This document shows positions 51,955-61,896 of a stretch of DNA of 64,000 bases, piece after piece (the stretch's first letter is position 1; each line of letters begins with the position of its first letter). The position numbers and the translations under genes are program-made. This stretch comes from Campylobacteraceae bacterium (GTDB taxonomy: Bacteria; Campylobacterota; Campylobacteria; Campylobacterales; Arcobacteraceae), in contig JABXII010000018.1 in assembly GCA_013373175.1 (NCBI GenBank), forward strand, positions 62,001-126,000, in the 5' to 3' direction. Below the pieces are notes generated by a model, which was not told where the DNA came from, ran no database searches, and saw only the letters and a program-made list of their open reading frames with translations.

Positions 51955-54282
51955 CTAAAATTTATATTTCAATTTTGCTGTAAAACTTCTTGGCTCACCA
52001 TATTGTTTACCTGGGTCATTATAATATTTTTCATCAAATAAGTTATCTACATTTGCTTGTATTAGAAGATTTTTATTTAATTTATATTGCATCATCATAT
52101 TTGCTAAAAAATAAGATTTTTGAGTTCTTACAAGTTCATCATTACCAAATTTTGTATAAGAGGTTTTACTTTGCCAATCTACTCCTGCACCTATACTAAA
52201 CTTAGCAAATTCATATTTTGTAAAAAAGTTTACAGTTTTTCTAGGATAGGCAATGTTTACTTTTTCATTATTTGCATCTTTAGCTTCAAATTGAGAATAA
52301 GCAAAACTTGTATTCCAGTTATCAGTTATTTCTCCACTTATTTCAAACTCAAAGCCTTTACTTGTTGTCCCTTCTTTTTCTTCATAATAATACTCATTTC
52401 TAGAAATATATTTTCCTGCTTGCTCAGCTAAGTTATCTTGTTCTATTCTAAAGACTGTAAAACTTGCATTTAATTTATCATCAAAAAATGAACCTTTTAT
52501 TCCCGTTTCATAACTATTCCCTTCTAAAGGCTCAAGATAGTTTTCATGTATATCTTTTTTATTTTGTGGATTAAAAATACTTGTATAACTCAAATATGTA
52601 GAAAAGTTATCATTAATCTCATAAACTAACCCAGCATATGGAGTAATTTGTCTATTATGTTCAATCTTTGCATTCTTAACTTTATCCTCTCTTTGCCAAT
52701 TAGTTATCCTACTTCCAAGAATAAGCTTTAACTCTTCACTTAATGAAAATCTTCCCACTAAATATGCGCCAAGTTGTTTTGTTGTTATATCATCTATTAA
52801 ATTCTTATTTGAAAAGTTAGGCTCAGATATATTTCCATCCCAATTATAAAAATCATTTATTGGTAAATATATATTAGGTGAAGCATAAGCTTTAAATTTT
52901 TGATTATTATACATAACACCAGCAATTAACTCATGATCTAAATTTGAAAAAGAAAAAGGAACAGAAGTATAAATATCAATATTATCTTGTTTACTAACTG
53001 TATCACTAAGATAGGCTTGTCCCGTTAATCCAGAACCTGTACTTTTATCTAAGTTACCATAAAGATAAAGTAACTTAAGATCAGAATCATCTTTTGTGTG
53101 AGAATAGGCTCCATAAAGCTTGATATCATTTTCAAAAAAGTGTTCTATATTTGCAAAATAGTTTTTATTTTCAGATGCCCAATGACTCCATTTAGGTGCA
53201 GTTGATTTAGACCTACTCCAATGTGCATCGGAACCATCGCTATAAAAAGGAGGTAAACCTCCCCAAGTACTCCCTTTTGGATTATTTTTTTGATAACCAG
53301 CACCTAAAGAAACTCTTGTGGCATCACTTAAATCCATATCAACAACTCCATAAAAAACACTTTTCTTATTTTCATAATAATCATAAAAAGCTTCTTTATC
53401 CTCATAAGATGTAGCAATTCTTGCTCTTACTGTTTTATCTTCATTTAAAGGCATGCCCACATCTAAAGAAACTTTTCTTTTATTCCATGAGCCACCTTCT
53501 ACAGTAATATCTCCTCCAAAACTATCTTTTTTGGCATGTTTTCTTACTAAGTTTATAGCAGCTGAAGGATTTCCTGCTCCACTTAAAAGACCAGTAGCTC
53601 CTCTAACAACCTCAACTCTATCATATGCTATTAGGTCTAGTTGACTTTGTCCTGCACTATATCCAGTCTCCCATGAAGTAGTAACTCCATCTAGCTGATA
53701 GTTATTTATATCAAAACCTCTTGCTGAAAATTTATTTCTTTCACTATCAAAATTATTAATTGATAATCCAACTACTTTTTGGACAATATCACTTATATCT
53801 TCTAAGCCCATATCATCAATTTGTTGTGATGTTATTACACTTACTGATTGAGGAGTGTCTTTTATAGAAAGATTCATTCTTGTTGCAGAATTCATAACTG
53901 CAGTTGTATATGAACCTGTACCTTCAGTAGAAGTAGAACTTGCCACAATATTCACATCACCTAAAGAGTTTGAATTATTTGAAAGAGTCTTCTTCTTTAT
54001 AATAATTGCACCCTCTTCTATAACAGCTTCTAATCCACTATCTTTTAGTATTTCATTTAGTGCATTTTTAGTACCTTGTACATCACTAATAGCTTTTGAA
54101 GTTTTTCCTTCTAGTAAGTTTCCACTTACAATATATGGTATTTTTGATTTTTTTGAGATTACCTCAATTGCATCTTTTAAAGATTGTTCTTTTATAGAAT
54201 ATTTTATTTCATCAGCATAGGCATTACAATATAATGCTAATATAGCAATAGGACTTAAAAATTTAATTTTAAGTGAACTCAT
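51955..54282 (-). CDS. TonB-dependent siderophore receptor with signalling (STN) domain
   Basis: A 775-residue outer-membrane receptor. Signal peptide to ~23; STN domain at ~24-100 (YSIKEQSLKDAIEVISKKSK; IIIKKKTLSNN); plug at ~125-250 (SIKDTPQSVSVITSQQIDDM; YQLDGVTTSWE; VVRGATGLLSGAGNPSAAIN); beta barrel to the end with terminal SFTAKLKYKF. The STN domain contacts an anti-sigma protein, here the FecR-like product upstream. It probably takes up a ferric siderophore; the ligand is unknown. Confidence 0.93.
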   Translation of the reverse strand: MSSLKIKFLSPIAILALYCNAYADEIKYSIKEQSLKDAIEVISKKSKIPYIVSGNLLEGKTSKAISDVQGTKNALNEILKDSGLEAVIEEGAIIIKKKTLSNNSNSLGDVNIVASSTSTEGTGSYTTAVMNSATRMNLSIKDTPQSVSVITSQQIDDMGLEDISDIVQKVVGLSINNFDSERNKFSARGFDINNYQLDGVTTSWETGYSAGQSQLDLIAYDRVEVVRGATGLLSGAGNPSAAINLVRKHAKKDSFGGDITVEGGSWNKRKVSLDVGMPLNEDKTVRARIATSYEDKEAFYDYYENKKSVFYGVVDMDLSDATRVSLGAGYQKNNPKGSTWGGLPPFYSDGSDAHWSRSKSTAPKWSHWASENKNYFANIEHFFENDIKLYGAYSHTKDDSDLKLLYLYGNLDKSTGSGLTGQAYLSDTVSKQDNIDIYTSVPFSFSNLDHELIAGVMYNNQKFKAYASPNIYLPINDFYNWDGNISEPNFSNKNLIDDITTKQLGAYLVGRFSLSEELKLILGSRITNWQREDKVKNAKIEHNRQITPYAGLVYEINDNFSTYLSYTSIFNPQNKKDIHENYLEPLEGNSYETGIKGSFFDDKLNASFTVFRIEQDNLAEQAGKYISRNEYYYEEKEGTTSKGFEFEISGEITDNWNTSFAYSQFEAKDANNEKVNIAYPRKTVNFFTKYEFAKFSIGAGVDWQSKTSYTKFGNDELVRTQKSYFLANMMMQYKLNKNLLIQANVDNLFDEKYYNDPGKQYGEPRSFTAKLKYKF

Positions 54283-54360
54283 ACATTTCTCCTTTTATAT
54301 TATGAAACGATTTTAATAATCATTTTTAATATAAGACAGAGAAATTTAAAAAAACGGACA

Positions 54361-55347
54361 TCAATTTTCTGTTTTTTTTGAAATTTTTATAAACATATTC
54401 TTTTTCTCTATTTTTATAGGATAAATCTTTTTAATTGTTTTTAAGAATATATCCAATTGATTTGTAGAAAATTCTCCTGTTATTATATAATTTTCTATTT
54501 CTTTATGTGAAAAATCAAAGGTATAATCATAATACTTTGAAAACTCTGCAAGTGCTTGTTTTAGTGTTAGTTGATTAAAGTTTATTAGATTGTTCTCCCA
54601 AATAGCTATTTTATTTGGATTCGGTTTTAGATACTTATAAATTTTTCCTTGATTTAAATATATAATACCTTCTGCTCTTGTCAACAATCTAGTATTTACT
54701 TTTTTACCTAAATTATTAAAAGAGTATGTTTTTACTTTCCCTTCTTTTACATTTATAGTTGTTTTATTATTTGAGTTTATTACTTCAAACTTTGTACCAA
54801 CTACTTCTATTTTAATATTATCAGAGTTGATAATAAAAGGTCTGCTTTTATCTTTTTGAACATTAAACATAACTTTTCCATTTGATAAAAAAGCTTCTCT
54901 TCTGTTTTTATAAAACTTTATATCAAGTTTTGTTTTTGCATCAAGGGAAATAATAGAACCATCAGGTAGACTTTGTGCTGTAATATTTTGTATTTTAGTT
55001 AAATAGTTTTTTTCATATTTTAAACTGTTTTCATCATAAACTCTAAATAATGAAAAAAGTAAAATTAGAACTATCGCTGCTGCACTTGCATAATAAGATT
55101 TAACTTTAAAAGAGAGTTTTGATTTACTTAAGCTTTGATGAACTTCTTGGCTAAGCTTTTGAGTATTTTCTTTTGATAAAGAGTTTGGCATTTGATGAAT
55201 AAATTTCATTCTATTATATATTTTTTGATGATGTAGATTTTTTCTAAGCCAAGATTCAAGCTCTTTTTTTTGAGATTCACTTAAGCCTTCTTTTTCACAA
55301 GTAATCCAATAAATTGCTTGTTCTTTTATTTTGTTTTCCATGCTCAC
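54361..55347 (-). CDS. FecR-like anti-sigma/sigma regulator
   Basis: A 328-residue inner-membrane protein. The N-terminus (~1-55) has the DUF4880-type pattern EQAIYWITCEKEGLSESQKK and ELESWLRKNLHHQKIY; one membrane helix at ~83-102; a periplasmic FecR domain (LPDGSIISLDAKTKLDIKFY, FIINSDNIKIEVVGTKFEVI); and a C-terminal STN-like domain (FNQLTLKQALAEFSKYYDYT). It transmits receptor occupancy to the FecI-like sigma factor. It starts directly at the end of that gene. Confidence 0.92.
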   Translation of the reverse strand: MSMENKIKEQAIYWITCEKEGLSESQKKELESWLRKNLHHQKIYNRMKFIHQMPNSLSKENTQKLSQEVHQSLSKSKLSFKVKSYYASAAAIVLILLFSLFRVYDENSLKYEKNYLTKIQNITAQSLPDGSIISLDAKTKLDIKFYKNRREAFLSNGKVMFNVQKDKSRPFIINSDNIKIEVVGTKFEVINSNNKTTINVKEGKVKTYSFNNLGKKVNTRLLTRAEGIIYLNQGKIYKYLKPNPNKIAIWENNLINFNQLTLKQALAEFSKYYDYTFDFSHKEIENYIITGEFSTNQLDIFLKTIKKIYPIKIEKKNMFIKISKKTEN

Positions 55348-55821
55348 TTAAAATCCCTTCTTAGATAATTCATCTTCAATCTTTATGGTTGCTCTTTTTA
55401 TAAGTTTTTCTACTGCATTTGATGTAATATTCATCATTTTAGCAATCTCTTTTCTACTGTAACCATCAACTGTGAATAAAACAAAAGCCTCTTTTGTTCT
55501 TTGAGGTAAGTCATTTACTATTTGCATAAATATTTCTTCATGATTTTGTTTTAATACTATTTCTTCTGGCTGCTCAATTCTTGTTGTAAGAGTAGTGTTT
55601 TCTTGTGCTATTGTGTTTTTAAATTTTTTTTCTTCAATTGATTCATCTACTGTAATATGCTTTACAATTTTATATAAATAAGCTCTGGGATTTTTGATTT
55701 CTCTACTCTCTTTTATCTCATAAACCTTACTATATGTTTCTTGGACAATATCCTTTGCACGCTCTTTATCTCCAACTAATTTATAAGAATAGTATAGAAG
55801 TTCATCATAATATCTCAACAT
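55348..55821 (-). CDS. FecI-like ECF sigma factor
   Basis: A 157-residue ECF sigma factor. Region 2: YYDELLYYSYKLVGDKERAK and DIVQETYSKVYE; region 4: LPQRTKEAFVLFTVDGYSRK and EIAKMMNITSNAVEKLIKRA. It should drive the adjacent receptor operon. The ATG at 55821 has AAGG only one base away, which is poor spacing; the TTG at the next codon (55818) is a possible true start. Confidence 0.92.
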   Translation of the reverse strand: MLRYYDELLYYSYKLVGDKERAKDIVQETYSKVYEIKESREIKNPRAYLYKIVKHITVDESIEEKKFKNTIAQENTTLTTRIEQPEEIVLKQNHEEIFMQIVNDLPQRTKEAFVLFTVDGYSRKEIAKMMNITSNAVEKLIKRATIKIEDELSKKGF

Positions 55822-55849
55822 TCCTTGTACCTATAATATTTTTGATATA

Positions 55850-55868
55850 GATTATCATAATGAATCTT
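55850..55868. promoter_or_regulatory. Candidate Fur box upstream of the FecI-like gene
   Basis: GATTATCATAATGAATCTT matches 13 of 19 positions of the Fur consensus GATAATGATAATCATTATC, and lies ~30 bases upstream of the sigma factor gene. Iron repression is expected for such an operon. Confidence 0.45.
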
Positions 55869-55975
55869 ATTTTTATTATAAGTACAAGATTTTTTTATAA
55901 AGAAAAAAAATATTTATATAACTACATAGTCTTATTTTTGGTGGCTCATCCTCTTATTTTTTTACTCTTACATTT

Positions 55976-55994
55976 ATAAAAGTAACACTTTTAT
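55976..55994. promoter_or_regulatory. Perfect 8-3-8 palindrome in the 312-base divergent region
   Basis: ATAAAAGT-AAC-ACTTTTAT lies between the FecI-like gene and the Cache chemoreceptor. It may be an operator or a small hairpin. Apart from this and the Fur-like site, the gap 55822-56133 holds only AT-rich DNA and no convincing small gene. Confidence 0.35.
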
Positions 55995-56133
55995 GGCTTG
56001 TACTTTATTATAGCTTTAAAGTTATACTTATTAAGAGTTGATTTGATAATATTAATTCCCTTACTAAGTTATATTTTATAATACTTCTAAATATATATAG
56101 TAAATATCATTTTTTATACACAAGAGGATTAAA

Positions 56134-58398
56134 ATGAAAAAGAGCCTAAGTTTTTCAAAACGTTTATTTTTAAGTATTATGGGAGTAGTTTTAGTTTCAT
56201 CAGCAATTTCTACATATTTAATACAAGATAAGTCGTTTAAAAATAGTAAAGAAACTGCTGAATTATATATGGATAGTATTGCAGATATTAATGTTCAAAA
56301 ATCAAAAGATTTATTAAATAAAGCGGTTGCCATTTCACGTGGATTTGCTTCATATTTTGAAGTTGCATTAAAAAATAATCAAAATCTTAAAAAAGAAGAT
56401 ATTAGAGAAGTAATGAAAAATATGCTTCTTAAAAATACTGAAGTATTTGGATTATGGGTAGAGATAAATGGTGGAATATTATTTAAAACAGATCCAACAT
56501 TAGCAAATATAGATGGTCATGATAAAGATGGAAGATTTGCACCTTTTATTGTAAATGTAGAGGGTAAGATAAGTGTACTTCCTGGTGCAGATGAAAACTA
56601 TGCAGATAGACCATGGGTAGATGGACCAAGAGAATCAGGAAAAGAGTTTGTCACTAAACCATATTTTTATCCAATAAATGGTGTTCAAACACTAATTACA
56701 GCTGCTGCACACCCAGTATATTATAAAGGTGAATTTATTGGTACGGTTGGGGTTGATATTGCTTTAAAGAAAATGTCTGAAAGAATAAGAGACCTTAAAA
56801 TATTTAAAAATGGTTATGCAAGTTTAATTACACAAGAAGGTACTATTGTTGGATATCCAGATTTAAAATTTTTAAGTAAAAATATAAATGAGATTTCAAA
56901 AAATAAATTTTTACTTGATTTACCTAAAAAATTACGTGAAAATAAAAAGCTATTTTACAAAGGAATAGATGAGCGAAATGGACTTATGTCTGAGTTTATT
57001 GTAATCCCTTTTGAAATTGAAAGAACTGGTGTATTTTGGGGTTTAATATTATCTGTTCCTATAGAAGAATACCTAGAAAATACAATTTATATTAAATGGT
57101 TTTCAATCATTTCTGGTGTTATTAGTTTTATTTTAATTGGTATTGTTATTGCTTTTAATACAAGGGTTTTAGATAGAAATTTAAAAAATATCACAAATGG
57201 ATTAACTTCCTTCTTTAGCTATTTAAATAAAGAAACATCATCAACTGAACAAATTAAAATCAATTCGAATGATGAATTTGGTGTCATGGCAAAACAGATT
57301 AATGATAATATATCAACTATTAAAAGTAACCTAGATGAAGATGTAGCTTTAATTGATGAAGTAAAAGATGTTGTTGAGCATGTAAAAGAAGGTCGAATTA
57401 AACAAACTATTACTAAAAACTCAAAAGATGAAAGTTTAAACGAGCTTAAAGTTATTATTAATGAAATGCTTGAAATTATGTCTGAAAATATTAGTGATGA
57501 TTTAAATAAAATATTAGATGCCCTTAAATCATATCAAAATTTAGATTTTAGACATAGAATTCAAAATGATACAGGAAAAATAGAAAAAGGATTAAATAAT
57601 TTTGCAAATATCATAAATGAAATGCTTGTTGAAAATAAGAAAACAGGTTTAGTTCTTGCAAAAAGTAGTAAAGTACTACTTGAAAATGTAAATGTTTTAA
57701 ATACAAATTCAAATACTTCTGCAGCTTCATTAGAAGAAACAGCAGCCTCTTTAGAAGAGATTACCTGTAATATTACACAAAATACTACAAATGTTGTGAA
57801 GATGGCAAATTATGCTAAAGAATTAACTACATCTGCAAATGAAGGTAAAAGTTTAGCAGAAGAAACAGTTACTTCAATGAATGAAATTGACGATCAAGTT
57901 TCTGCTATTAGTGAAGCTATTTCTATAATTGATCAAATTGCATTTCAAACAAATATATTATCTTTAAATGCTGCAGTTGAAGCAGCAACAGCAGGAGAAG
58001 CTGGAAAAGGATTTGCAGTTGTTGCACAAGAAGTAAGAAATTTAGCTTCAAGAAGTGCTGAATCTGCAAATCAAATTAAATCTTTAGTTGAATCTGCAAT
58101 AAATAAAGCAAACAACGGAAAAGAGATTGCTACAAGAATGATAGATGGTTATCAAGGTTTAAATGGAAATATTTTAAAAGCCATTGAGCTTATTTCAGAA
58201 GTAGAAGTTGCAACAAAAGAACAACAATCAGGTATTGAACAAATTAATGATGCTATCAATTCATTAGATGGAAAAACTCAAGAAAATGCTAATATCTCAA
58301 ATGAAACAAAAAAAGTTGCAGATGAAACAGATGATATAGCTAAAGTGATTGTAAAAAATGTAGATGAAAAAGAGTTTATTGGAAAAGAGGATATTTAA
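56134..58398 (+). CDS. Methyl-accepting chemotaxis protein with double Cache domain
   Basis: A 754-residue chemoreceptor. TM1 ~11-28; periplasmic dCache_1 domain ~30-318 with [20 protein letters not shown] and [22 protein letters not shown]2 ~322-345; tandem HAMP-like segments to ~500; signalling domain with tip [20 protein letters not shown] and [17 protein letters not shown]. The tail ends [10 protein letters not shown], without the WESF-type tether of the other receptor in this window. The ligand is unknown; many dCache receptors bind amino acids or organic acids. Confidence 0.93.
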   Translation: MKKSLSFSKRLFLSIMGVVLVSSAISTYLIQDKSFKNSKETAELYMDSIADINVQKSKDLLNKAVAISRGFASYFEVALKNNQNLKKEDIREVMKNMLLKNTEVFGLWVEINGGILFKTDPTLANIDGHDKDGRFAPFIVNVEGKISVLPGADENYADRPWVDGPRESGKEFVTKPYFYPINGVQTLITAAAHPVYYKGEFIGTVGVDIALKKMSERIRDLKIFKNGYASLITQEGTIVGYPDLKFLSKNINEISKNKFLLDLPKKLRENKKLFYKGIDERNGLMSEFIVIPFEIERTGVFWGLILSVPIEEYLENTIYIKWFSIISGVISFILIGIVIAFNTRVLDRNLKNITNGLTSFFSYLNKETSSTEQIKINSNDEFGVMAKQINDNISTIKSNLDEDVALIDEVKDVVEHVKEGRIKQTITKNSKDESLNELKVIINEMLEIMSENISDDLNKILDALKSYQNLDFRHRIQNDTGKIEKGLNNFANIINEMLVENKKTGLVLAKSSKVLLENVNVLNTNSNTSAASLEETAASLEEITCNITQNTTNVVKMANYAKELTTSANEGKSLAEETVTSMNEIDDQVSAISEAISIIDQIAFQTNILSLNAAVEAATAGEAGKGFAVVAQEVRNLASRSAESANQIKSLVESAINKANNGKEIATRMIDGYQGLNGNILKAIELISEVEVATKEQQSGIEQINDAINSLDGKTQENANISNETKKVADETDDIAKVIVKNVDEKEFIGKEDI

Positions 58399-58452
58399 TA
58401 TCTTCTTTAATGCAAGAAATTGCTAAAGAGTAAATTAAAGTATTACATAAAA

Positions 58453-58493
58453 GATGAGCCAATAATTATCCTAGGAAAACTTATTGGCTCATT
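58453..58493. terminator. Bidirectional terminator between the Cache receptor and leuA
   Basis: GATGAGCCAATAA pairs with TTATTGGCTCATT over 13 positions (one G-T pair) with a 15-base loop, between the convergent genes. Confidence 0.6.
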
Positions 58494-58503
58494 AGTATTT
58501 CAT

Positions 58504-59817
58504 CTATAGTTTTTCATTCTTATAAAGTTCTATAATCTCCTCTTTGCTTAACTCCCTTTGTAATTTATCACTTTGCTCTTTTACTAAAATACCAAATTTT
58601 ATTGACTCTTCTTTTGTTAAATCTTCTCCAAAAAATTCACTTATTATAAAAGCAACTCCCCCTTTTCCTGATTGGGAATTTACTCTAATAACATCTTCAT
58701 ATCCCCTTTTTATATCTTTTGGATCTATTGGCAAATATGGCACATTCCACTCTTGGCAATTTTCTTTTCTGTAAAAGTCAATTCCTTTTTTTATAGCATC
58801 TTGATGTCCTCCACTAAAAGCTGTAAAAATCATATCTCCTACATAGGGATGTCTTGGATTTATATTTAATTTTGTTAAATTCTCATACATTTTTTTTACT
58901 TCATCTACTATTGATAAATCAAGGGTAGAATCAATTCCTTGTGAATGTAAATTAAAAGCAAAATTGACTAAGTCTAAATTTCCTGCTCTTTCACCATTTC
59001 CAAATAGTGTTCCTTCAACTCTATTTGCTCCCGCTAGAACTGCAAGTTCTGCTGATGCTACTGAGGTTCCTCTATCATTGTGAGGATGAACACTTATTAT
59101 AAGTGACTCTCTATTGTTCAAATTATTGCACATCCACTCTATTCTATCTGCATAAATATTTGCAGTGCAGGCTTCAAGAGTATTTGGTAAGTTTATTATC
59201 ATCTTGTTTTGTACTGTTGGTTTTACTACATCGATTACTTTATTACATATTTTCACAGCAAACTCTAAATCGGTTTGGGAAAAACTCTCTGGGGAATAAT
59301 CATAGATAACATTACCCTCAAAGTCTTTAGTAAGCTCTACTAAATATTTCATAGACTCTACTGCCATAGAAATTATCTCTTCATCACTTTTTTTAAACAC
59401 TACTCTTCTTTGGAACTCATTTGTAGGATTGTATAAATGAAAAATTCCATTTTTCACTCCTCTCATAGCTTCAACACTTCTTTTTATCCACTCTTTTTTT
59501 GCTGGAATTAATACTTGAATAGCAACATCATCAGGTATAAGATTTTCTTCAATTAATTTTCTTGTAAAATTAAAATCAGTATCACTAGCACTTGGATAAC
59601 TTACTTCTATTTGTTTAAATCCCATCTTTACTAAAGTATTAAAATACTGCAACTTTTGTTCAATATTTAAAGGGTTTACTAAAGCTTGATTTCCATCTCT
59701 TAAATCTACACTTCCATAAATAGGTGCTTTTGTGATTTGATTATCTGGCCAAGTTCGTACGAAATCTTTGACAATAGGATATTGTCTATATTTTTTATAA
59801 GTCATTTTATTCTCCAT
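58504..59817 (-). CDS. leuA: 2-isopropylmalate synthase without C-terminal regulatory domain
   Basis: A 437-residue class II LeuA-type enzyme: TKAPIYGSVDLRDGNQALVN, MGFKQIEVSYPSASDTDFNF, YSPESFSQTDLEFAV and the metal-binding SVHPHNDRGTSVASAELAVL. It condenses acetyl-CoA with 2-oxoisovalerate in leucine synthesis. Usual LeuA of this subtype has ~550 residues with a C-terminal leucine-binding allosteric domain; here the protein ends soon after the linker (SKEEIIELYKNEKL). It is preceded by a leucine-rich leader peptide. The ATG at 59817 or the internal one four codons later could be used. Confidence 0.9.
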   Translation of the reverse strand: MENKMTYKKYRQYPIVKDFVRTWPDNQITKAPIYGSVDLRDGNQALVNPLNIEQKLQYFNTLVKMGFKQIEVSYPSASDTDFNFTRKLIEENLIPDDVAIQVLIPAKKEWIKRSVEAMRGVKNGIFHLYNPTNEFQRRVVFKKSDEEIISMAVESMKYLVELTKDFEGNVIYDYSPESFSQTDLEFAVKICNKVIDVVKPTVQNKMIINLPNTLEACTANIYADRIEWMCNNLNNRESLIISVHPHNDRGTSVASAELAVLAGANRVEGTLFGNGERAGNLDLVNFAFNLHSQGIDSTLDLSIVDEVKKMYENLTKLNINPRHPYVGDMIFTAFSGGHQDAIKKGIDFYRKENCQEWNVPYLPIDPKDIKRGYEDVIRVNSQSGKGGVAFIISEFFGEDLTKEESIKFGILVKEQSDKLQRELSKEEIIELYKNEKL

Positions 59818-59879
59818 GATTTTATATATTTATTTTTGCAAATATTTGCGACTAAAATTGATAAGATTTAGTTTGAAAA

Positions 59880-59951
59880 TTATTTAGTGAGTAAGAGGTT
59901 TGAGAGTAGATTGTTTATTTGAATAATGTTATATTTTTTCATACTATTCAT
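59880..59951 (-). CDS. leuL: leuA leader peptide (leucine-rich, candidate attenuator)
   Basis: A 23-codon frame starts at an ATG preceded by AAAAGGAG with 7-base spacing, and ends in TAA 62 bases before leuA. The second half reads NNLLSNLLLTK: five leucine codons in seven (CTA CTC ... CTC TTA CTC), three of them the CTC codon, uncommon in AT-rich DNA. This is the build of amino-acid leader peptides that sense charged tRNA-Leu. I see a weak stem (ACTAAA/TTTAGT) and GCAAATATTTGC after it but no clear U-tract terminator, so the mechanism could be translational. Confidence 0.7.
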   Translation of the reverse strand: MNSMKKYNIIQINNLLSNLLLTK

Positions 59952-60017
59952 AGTTTCTCCTTTTATTTGAAGAAGTATATGAAATAAAAGAATTTAAATC
60001 TTGTACAAAATTAACAT

Positions 60018-60788
60018 TTACGATAAAAGATTTTTTTGAAACTGTTTAGGAGTCATTTGAAATATTCGTTTAAAACTTCTATTTAAATGGCTTTGGTCAA
60101 AAAAACCGCTTTGTAAGGCCACTTCTACAATAGGAATATTTTTATTTAAAAGTGCTTTTGCATGATGAACTCTTTTATTTAAAACATATGAATGCACAGG
60201 GATACCAAACTTGTTTTTAAAAAGACGTATGCAATGAACTTCAGTTATAGCAAAGTGCTTCGAAATAGTTTGTAAATCAATATCTTCTAAATAATGTTCG
60301 TCTAAATAAGCTTTAATTTGAAGAACAGTTTTATCAATATTCTCTTCACTGTTTGTACTATTGCATTGAGTGAAACTTTGCATACAAAAAGTTACTGTCT
60401 CTTCTTGTTTTTCAATCAAAGTGTGTTGTTTACTTAAAAGTATTTGGCATAATTTTATAAAATTGTTTTGTGTTTGTACTTCAAAGGCAGGTTTAAACTC
60501 TAAGCCTAAATGTTTCAAATATATTGTGTCAAGATACAAAACAAAACAACCTTTTGAATTAATCTGGCTCAATGTAGCACAATGGGAGATATTTTGATTA
60601 ATAATCATTATTTCATTAGGAGGTAAAAGATAGTTCTCTTCACTAAATATAATATTTAATTTCCCTTCTTCAATTGCAGTAATAGTTACTTCATCATGTA
60701 GATGCATTTTAGTACATTCTGGAATCGTTTTAAGATATCGTAATTCAATAAAAGGAAGTCTAGGGTCTTTAAATACTTGAATATTCAT
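60018..60788 (-). CDS. AraC-family transcriptional regulator
   Basis: A 256-residue regulator. The N-terminal cupin-type sensor (MHLHDEVTITAIEEGKLNII, LPPNEIMIINQNISHCATL) resembles the AraC-type domains that sense small ligands. The C-terminal double HTH is standard: DIDLQTISKHFAITEVHCIR, LFKNKFGIPVHSYVLNKRVH and VALQSGFFDQSHLNRSFKRI followed by FQMTPKQF. It lies upstream of leuA on the same strand, but a separate promoter and leader lie between them. Target unknown; exporters of the LysE type are often partners in such genes. Confidence 0.9.
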   Translation of the reverse strand: MNIQVFKDPRLPFIELRYLKTIPECTKMHLHDEVTITAIEEGKLNIIFSEENYLLPPNEIMIINQNISHCATLSQINSKGCFVLYLDTIYLKHLGLEFKPAFEVQTQNNFIKLCQILLSKQHTLIEKQEETVTFCMQSFTQCNSTNSEENIDKTVLQIKAYLDEHYLEDIDLQTISKHFAITEVHCIRLFKNKFGIPVHSYVLNKRVHHAKALLNKNIPIVEVALQSGFFDQSHLNRSFKRIFQMTPKQFQKNLLS

Positions 60789-60865
60789 ATTTAGCTTTTT
60801 GTTTTATTTTTATGATGTTTTTTAAAAGAATATCATAAAAAGATAGCAATAAGCTATCTTTTTAT

Positions 60866-61786
60866 TTATGCAAATACTGGTTCTAAGAAAGGAATAATTT
60901 GTTTTTTTCTTGAAAGACAACCGTCTAACCAAACTTTTCCATTTTCTAGTTTTACATCAAATGCTTTTTCAAATACTGTTGAGTCTGAAGAAGAAACAAG
61001 TACTTCAGAACCTTCTTTCATAATGTCAGTTAAAAGTAAACATGCAGTATGTAAGTTGTTTTCTATTCTTAATGCATCTAAATCTGCTTGTAATAATGAT
61101 TTAATAGAATCAAAAATTGCTAAATCAACAACTTCTAGTTGACCAATACCAACAGCATTACCATGCATGTCAAATGGTTTATAGTCTCTTAAAATAAGGT
61201 CTCTAACTGGAACACCTTCAACTGCTGATTTTACTTTAAACATTTCCATACCTAAAGCACCAAAGTCTTCAACACCAGCAATCTCTGCAAGCTCTCTTAC
61301 AACTTCAATATCAATAGGAGTACAAGTTGGTGATTTAAAAATCACAGTATCAGAAAGAATTGCACAAAGCATTACACCAGCAATATTTGCAGGAATTTCA
61401 ACTTTGTGATAATCATACATCTCTTTTACAATTGTATTTGTACAACCAACAGGTCTAATCCAACATTCAAGTGGAGTTGAAGTAGTTAAATCACCTAATT
61501 TATGATGGTCAACAATTCCAACAATAGTAGCTTCATCTATATCAGCTGGAGCTTGTCCTCTATCAGAATAATCAGTGATAAAAATCTCTTCACCTGCAAA
61601 TTCAGTTTTTAATTCTGGTGCTTCAAAACCGAATTTGTCTAGAATAAATTGAGTCTCAGGAGAAACAGGACCTTGTCTTGCAGGAATTGCTTCTCTTCCA
61701 ATTTTATTTAAAAGGTACGCTAACGAAATCGCTGAACAAATAGAATCTGAATCAGGAGTCGTGTGTCCACATGTATAAATTGCCAT
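60866..61786 (-). CDS. ppaC: Manganese-dependent inorganic pyrophosphatase (DHH family II)
   Basis: A 306-residue enzyme. Metal-binding motifs: CGHTTPDSDSICSA (His8, Asp12, Asp14), FITDYSDRGQ and IVGIVDHHKLGD (DHH), plus CTNTIVKEMY; the C-terminal DHHA2 domain ends with WLDGCLSRKKQIIPFLEPVF (the SRKKQ motif). It hydrolyses pyrophosphate in the cytoplasm. Single gene, divergent from ferritin. Confidence 0.95.
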   Translation of the reverse strand: MAIYTCGHTTPDSDSICSAISLAYLLNKIGREAIPARQGPVSPETQFILDKFGFEAPELKTEFAGEEIFITDYSDRGQAPADIDEATIVGIVDHHKLGDLTTSTPLECWIRPVGCTNTIVKEMYDYHKVEIPANIAGVMLCAILSDTVIFKSPTCTPIDIEVVRELAEIAGVEDFGALGMEMFKVKSAVEGVPVRDLILRDYKPFDMHGNAVGIGQLEVVDLAIFDSIKSLLQADLDALRIENNLHTACLLLTDIMKEGSEVLVSSSDSTVFEKAFDVKLENGKVWLDGCLSRKKQIIPFLEPVFA

Positions 61787-61896
61787 AAAAATATCCTATA
61801 TTAATTTTTGGCTGATTTTAGCTAAAGTTTAGTTATGTTAGTTTTAAACAAACTATTACAATTACTTGTTATAATCAGTATAAAAAAGGAGAGACT

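Noticed and set aside
53855-54220. 121-residue plus-strand frame opposite the TonB-dependent receptor
   Set aside because: Antisense shadow of a well-supported gene; composition follows the complementary codons and there is no ribosome site or family match.
59838-59849. GCAAATATTTGC as the leuA attenuator terminator
   Set aside because: On the leuA strand the palindrome is followed by A residues rather than a U-tract, and the stem would be too short with no loop. Kept only as a possible part of the leader structure.
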